Assembly (NCBI RefSeq): GCF_014529535.1
Contig: NC_050735.1
Location: forward strand, 11,605,739 to 11,669,738
From: Bradysia coprophila
Lineage: Eukaryota; Arthropoda; Insecta; Diptera; Sciaridae
Direction: 5' to 3'
Length of the DNA: 64,000 nucleotides
Shown: positions 59,176-64,000 of the stretch, one piece after another
Layout of the letters: each line of letters begins with the position of its first letter
How positions within the stretch are numbered: position 1 is the stretch's first letter
Position numbers and translations under genes: made by a program
Notes under the pieces: model-generated
What the model saw: only the letters and a program-made list of their open reading frames with translations
Databases searched by the model: none
What the model was told of the DNA's origin: nothing

Positions 59176-60763
59176 ATGACAAAAAGTGCAGAGACCGATA
59201 CATCGGATATTCCGATAATCGATGTACAGAAGTACATGAACAATGTAGAGGCCAAAGAACAGTGTAAAAAGGTTGTCCAATCGTTGCACGAGCATGGTAT
59301 CTTAATTGTGAAGGATACTGTAAGTATTGAGACTATGACGTGTTTGGACGATTCGTATGATATGAAACGTTCTTAAAAAAATTACAGCGAGCAACACAAG
59401 AGGATAATGATTCGTTTATAAATGTAATGGAGCAGTATTTCGAACAGACCGATTTCACAACAGATGCTCGACCCAACTTCAGCTATCAAATCGGTGTCAC
59501 ACCAGAATTGAAAGAACGACCCAGAAATCATTGTGCACGGATAGCAAAACTTGATCCAATGCATCAGCCTGTTACATTATGTCCACCGCAATTAGATAAG
59601 AAAAGTCGATTCTATTGGAGAATTGGCAAACGTCCGGAGGTAATCAAAATTTTATTTTTATCGTCTCCAGTGTAAGGATATTCTGAAGGGCATACGTGTG
59701 GGGTGGGAAATCACAGTTGAAAAGTTTTTCTTTCAATTTCGTACTTGCTGCGATAGTTAGATACTCGCCGGTGCAATATGCCGGGTGATGTTTTTGTGGT
59801 TCACATCGGAAGTTCTAGAGAAAATTCGATGTCGACGGGTTTGAGAACACAGTCCACGTCTATATTTTGGAGTGAAGGGAGGGACACCTACTTATTCTTG
59901 TCTACAATGACAGTGCACCCTAAAATGGACACCGACATTGTCACTTAGTACTTACAATTAGAATCATCTCTTAGAACACGAAATTCAAAGAACTGAATGC
60001 CGAGCCAGTCATACCTGCCGGATTTCCCGAATGGCCTGACGTGATGAATACATGGGGCGACAAAATGCTTGCTACTTTACATGTGGTTGCATCTATGGCC
60101 GCTGAAGGTTTTGGATTGGAGAAGGACATTTTCCACAAAAAAATGACAAATGGTCCACATCTGTTGGCGCCGACGGGATCGAATTTTAATCGATATGGAA
60201 CACTTGGCACCGTTCTTGCTGGATATCACTATGGTATGGACTATAAAATTCCCTTTTTATCGACCGAGTCTGCAACTAACCGGAGAGTAATTTTAGATTT
60301 AAGCTTCTTAACCATTCATGGAAAATGTCGATTTCCTGGCCTGTACATCTGGTCGAGAAATGGTCGAAAAATACTCGTTCGCGTGCCCGATGGATGTTTA
60401 CTCGTTCAGGTATTACCTGAAACATTTCGTTTCTGTCGTTCCAATACTAATGTAAGCTTTATCCAGGCCGGCAAAGAGATGGAATACCTAACTGGAGGCT
60501 ATGTTCGTGCTGGTTTTCACGAAGTCGTCGTTTCAAAGGAAACAGTAGAAGCAATCGAAAAACGAGCAGCGAAACAGCAATCGCTGTGGCGTGTCTCATC
60601 AACATTATTCGCTCACATTGCATCGGATTTGGTTCTGCAGCCGTTGGATTCGTTTAAAACGGAAGAATCGTTGAAAATGTATCCGGCTGTACTTGCTGGG
60701 GATCAAGTTCAGGCTGAGCTGAATCTAATTGAACTGGGCACTGGATATACTCTTAATCGTTAA
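59176..60763 (+). CDS. 2-oxoglutarate/Fe(II)-dependent dioxygenase family protein, complete
   Basis: Five exons: 59176-59319, 59388-59639, 59975-60233, 60297-60409, 60467-60763; all introns GT-AG, 354 aa. The N-terminus (IPIIDVQKYM, then HEHGILIVKD) matches the DIOX_N domain of the isopenicillin-N-synthase-like superfamily. The C-terminal double-stranded beta helix holds the iron triad H217 and D219 (YHYD, split by intron 3) and H274 (RAGFHEVVVS). R298-V-S300 matches the RxS motif that binds 2-oxoglutarate. LTIHGKCRFPGLYIW and LVQAGKEMEYLTGGYV are typical of this eukaryotic subfamily. No signal peptide is seen, so it is probably cytosolic; the substrate is unknown. Introns 3 (63 nt) and 4 (57 nt) are multiples of three without stops, so an unspliced reading of 60041-60763 looks like one continuous ORF of 240 codons. 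That reading puts 21 residues between the iron His and Asp and should not be taken as the protein. Confidence 0.93.
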
Positions 60764-63267
60764 GTGCCGATAAATATAAGCAAACTAATGAATCGCACAT
60801 TCATCACAAAGAAAGACTTGGAAAAAGGGGAAAATTAAAACGAATGATTTGTATTGAAATAGTAAGCTTTTTATTTGGTGTTTGTCGATTCAGGAATCAG
60901 GGTGTGTAAAACCTTCGGAAAGATATGTGCCAAAGAACAATATAAATGTTCAACAAAGTGAGTCAGCAATCAATAAGCATATCAGATAACTAAGGAAGAA
61001 GACGAGGAAATTCCAAGCGCTCCAAACCTGTAAGTGTAATACGAACTCTAGATACTTTCTGGACAAATTGACATCAGCAATTTGAGTATTGACACACGAG
61101 ACACTTAAATTCGAGGGGTAAACATCTGAGTACAATGGCGGGTCAGACTCTGTTTCGATTTGATCAAGTAGAAGGGTAAATGAATTACCGATTTGTTTGT
61201 AGCAATGGACGGTATGCTGAAATTGTAGCCTATACATTTGGGCGTATTAGATTGTATTTTAGATATCTTTTGAAATTCTTTAAATGGCACACCAGCCATA
61301 AATGTGTCTTTGAATAGAAAGAGATTTGTTGGCATCTGGTCTTTGCATATAAATTGTTGATTTTCCGTATCAATGTGATCACTCGGATTAACAGACTAAT
61401 GTATTTTCCATGAATTGTTTTTGTTTGAAAGGTGCTTGAAATACCCAGCCGAAAGTTCTAGAACTCTACGACTTTGAAGAACTTCTCCGATTTTTTCAGG
61501 TTATTTTTTTCATTTTTGAGCTGAGGTTGGATTCAATCCACTGGATTGGTTCCCAACATTATATCTTTCTATTATCTTCATAATTCTAGAACTCTTGGAT
61601 TTTCAAGGACCTTTGATTTTTCTTCAACAATAGATTCACAAAAATGAGATGTGGACTATGTGGTCCTTGCAAATGTGTCGGAAAGACTTTACAACAGGTA
61701 CACAATACGGTTACGTACGCACTAAGTCTACATACTTACTAAGGGTGTACGTACGTACTAAGGTTACGTACGGACCAAGTTTACGTGCACACTGACATAT
61801 ACGGGTCTAATCTAAATGAGTGGCTTTCCCCCTCGCTTAAATTAGTACATTGATTCCACACTTTCCACTACTATGTGTGGTATGTCTATTATATTGCATA
61901 TCGCATTCATGTTCATAAACCAGAGATTCAGAGTCGAAATGAATGTAAATTTTCTGGATCGGATTCTATATTGATTTTCCATTAGCTTCAATTATATCAA
62001 AATCGTAACAAAATATGCATTGAATGGCTGTGTGTGTGTATGCTCCCGAGTGAGTTGTCTCCGATATCTGGAAAATCGGTGAATATCGATTTTCACAAAA
62101 TTTTAATAGAATTTATGAATTAATGTTCTTCCATAACTTTTAGCGTAGAATTGTAACCTAGATTCAAGTTTGAAAAAAAGAGCACAAAAAACGATTTTGA
62201 TTTATGGGATGTTTTGCTGCACACGAACAAAAAAGAATGGTTCGATTGTCATGGCATGGTAATGAACGTAAATTTAATGTTTTTCGAATTAAAAAAAAAA
62301 GAAAGAAAAAGAATCGAATATTGGACAGTCGTTTAGTGGGTATGTGATGTTGTTATAATATTCATATCCGGTTGTTGAACATTGTTAGAACATTATTTTA
62401 CCATATATTGAAATTCGTCGAAACATACTGTTGCCTACACATGTGTAAAACGTAGCTAACCTACGGCGAAATTGTTTTTTGCGAAAGGCAAGCTGATGGA
62501 AATAGTTATGTATCGTCGGGTCGGTGATTTCATTCAATATTTGCTAGAACCATCACACAAGATAATGGCTGTTTAAAGAAAAATGTTTCTCTAACTAGGG
62601 CTCATTCACCAATTACTAAAATACTTATAAAAAACCTTAGTTACAAAGTCTTCTGTTGTTAAATAAAGAGTAAGGCAGCTCCGACCTCTTTCATTATTTT
62701 AATTTAAAGTTCATAAAGAGCTTTTCCAATGATAATTCTCTCAACTTTAATTGTTTTGCGTAACATTCGATTCGTCACATTTCTTTAACCGATCTATTTC
62801 CCCTCTGCCACATTGTGATTTTGGATGCCTCTGACGGGTGCTTGGTTGGTAGTGTGTAATAAATACGGTAAAAGTAGCAAATAAGAGAGCCTGCTGCAAT
62901 ACGAGCCCTTTATTGTCTTATCTTTTGTTTATTCGAATGAACAATAGAAAAGACAACAGACGGATTCTCTTTCAAAACAACATACCTAATTTGGACGTAT
63001 TTTACTGTGGACTTTCTTAGCAGAAAGGTATTCGTCATGGGAAGCCAAAATCACTTTTAAGAAAATCCTCCAATCTTGTTAGGCTACTGCGCGACGATCA
63101 AAAACCGAAAATATGATTGAATGTATAGTGTGTTGTATGTGTGGTGTGTGTACACAGATATTACATTGGTCTTTGTGTATTACGGATTACGGAAGGGGCG
63201 ATACCGAATTATTTCATTATCATGTACGGCTCAACTTTCGCAGGGGCAGGTAACAAAGCAGTATACA
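60764..63267. other. Stretch downstream of the dioxygenase gene
   Basis: Apart from a possible minus-strand gene fragment near 61 kb, only AT-rich sequence is seen, including a gtacgtactaag / ttacgtac-rich simple region at about 61700-61790. No canonical aataaa lies within 60 bp of the 60763 stop, though aaatata and ataaat variants do. Confidence 0.5.
60950..61390 (-). other. Possible membrane-protein gene fragment, converging on the dioxygenase gene
   Basis: Two overlapping minus-strand frames have protein-like composition. One (about 61390-61105) has MPTNLFLFKDTF and an NTPKC segment. The other (61237-60950) ends in a hydrophobic stretch, VWSAWNFLVFFLSYLICLL then IADSLC. The order is faintly like the extracellular loop plus transmembrane helix of MFSD6-type transporters. 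I found no splice pair joining them without a stop, so this may be a decayed fragment or chance. Confidence 0.18.
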
Positions 63268-63488
63268 TTGGGCCCTGCTTGTGCTTAGTAATTCATTAGC
63301 TCGGGATCAATTTGTGAACTGGCGAACTCACGTGTGTGTGTTTAAGCGCCTTCGGCTCGGATATGCAAAATGTACCCTTGTCAAAATAAAAGTTTTCAAA
63401 TCTTTGCGCTTAAAAACACACATTTGTGAGTTTCTCTCTTATCACAAATTGATCCCTCATGTAATGAATGACTTTCGCAGGGCCCAAC
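63268..63488. mobile_element. 221-bp palindromic element with CGCCTTCGGCTCGG tip
   Basis: ttgggccctgc at the left is mirrored by gcagggcccaa ending at 63488. Further arms are gggatcaatttgtga / tcacaaattgatccc and cacgtgtgtgtgtttaagcgc with complement. The GC core lies at 63347-63360. Confidence 0.8.
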
Positions 63489-63509
63489 GTAATCTACTAT
63501 TGTCTGAAC

Positions 63510-63580
63510 CAGTGGCTTTGGCGCTAGAGCTCTTGACTCATAATCGAGAGGACCCGTGTTCAAATCCGCGGCAAGATGAT
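63510..63580 (+). other. tRNA-like sequence 5, CAT anticodon loop
   Basis: A box tggctttggcgctagagc (63513-63530), anticodon arm cttga-CTCATAA-tcgag with five pairs (one wobble) and CAT at 63539-63541, B box gtgttcaaatcc (63556-63567). The T stem pairs only with an oversized loop and no acceptor stem is evident, so a tRNA-Met-derived pseudogene or SINE head is more likely than a working tRNA. Confidence 0.5.
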
Positions 63581-63721
63581 TTTTCTTTCATTCGCTTTCT
63601 ATGTAACACTTACTCGTAGATATTCTAATATTCCGTTGCCAATTCGTAACGTTAAAAATAACGAATGTCCTAAACTTAATGCTCATATTTTCCCTGAAAG
63701 TACATGAAAATACATTTTTCA

Positions 63722-63937
63722 TACCTAGGACCCGAAAAGTGCGACTTCATCGCACTTTTTCTCCGTCCAATATGAAAAATACTATTCCTACCACGGACTA
63801 AAAGTCTTTTATAGCGAATTCGATTCCAGACCTCGCCTTCGGCTCTGTCTGGAAACTTCTCACACGCTAAAAAAGACTTTTAGTCCTAGGTACGAAATGT
63901 ACTATTTCATACCTAGGACCCGAAAAGTGCGACTTCG
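63722..63937. mobile_element. Nested palindromic element between direct repeats
   Basis: tacctaggacccgaaaagtg then cgacttc occurs at about 63722 and 63910. Between them ggactaaaagtctttt (63795) is mirrored by aaaagacttttagtcc (ending about 63886) around a CGCCTTCGGCTCTG core (63834-63847). This looks like one hairpin element inside another. Confidence 0.65.
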
Positions 63938-64000
63938 CAAAGTTACGCTTTTTTTTTCTTCCACAACCGAGGTACAAGTATGTTCTGTACATACTCCAGT

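Noticed and set aside
60041..60763. A single 240-residue protein from the uninterrupted frame
   Set aside because: Two inserts have GT-AG ends, and removing them restores the conserved YHYD and LVQAGKE motifs, so the inserts are introns.

Overview
This is a eukaryotic, AT-rich, gene-poor chromosomal window. The evidence is short GT-AG introns (55-84 nt in the compact genes), signal-peptide digestive carboxypeptidases split into 6-8 exons, and dozens of small terminal-inverted-repeat (TIR) elements with target-site duplications. Gene content and intron sizes fit an insect, most likely a dipteran; a nematoceran (fungus-gnat or midge-like) source is my inference. I see nothing bacterial, organellar or viral, and no intact autonomous transposase or reverse transcriptase.

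Genes: (1) 6930-8604 (-), a complete M14 metallocarboxypeptidase (423 aa, 6 exons). (2) 12119-15592 (-), a tandem paralogue (about 408 aa, 8 exons) with one possible single-base problem near 13380. Both have an Asp at the primary specificity position, which suggests cleavage of C-terminal Lys/Arg. (3) 43209-44123 (-), an intronless 304-aa SPRY-domain protein with an unrecognised C-terminal half. (4) 47989-48804 (+), a Ser/Asp-rich low-complexity reading frame broken inside its own 24-bp repeat. (5) 59176-60763 (+), a complete 5-exon gene for a 354-aa 2-oxoglutarate/Fe(II) dioxygenase-like enzyme with all metal and co-substrate residues. Only the two carboxypeptidases look functionally linked (extracellular or midgut protein digestion).

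Repeats: the space between genes, about 90 percent of the window, is dense with short non-autonomous DNA elements. They include a 1180-bp element with 8-bp target duplication and inverted arrays of a 15-17 bp unit (29998-31177); a TIR-bounded 1378-bp block holding three tRNA-like sequences (21854-23231); another TIR element with a tRNA-like core (53827-54365); TA-flanked mariner-type elements (6074, 10616, 54450, 57646, 58446); a hAT-like element with 8-bp duplication (16457-16642); a Mutator-like family with 9-bp duplication (42851-43004, relatives at 4405 and 39343); and a foldback family (56594-57022, 40790-41588, fragment at 37789). A set of otherwise different palindromic elements carries a GC-rich core close to CGCCTTCGGCTC at or near the hairpin tip. 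Minisatellites lie at 20211-20617, 29425-29664, 55379-55900 and 55903-56388.

Layout: 1-6.9 kb repeats; 6.9-15.6 kb carboxypeptidase pair with hairpin elements between; 15.6-43.2 kb gene desert with most repeats; 43.2-44.1 kb SPRY gene; 46.9-48.8 kb low-complexity broken frame; 53.8-57.0 kb composite repeat block; 57.6-58.9 kb TA elements; 59.2-60.8 kb dioxygenase; 63.2-64 kb nested hairpin elements and a tRNA-like sequence. All splice sites were placed by eye from frame continuity and family motifs.
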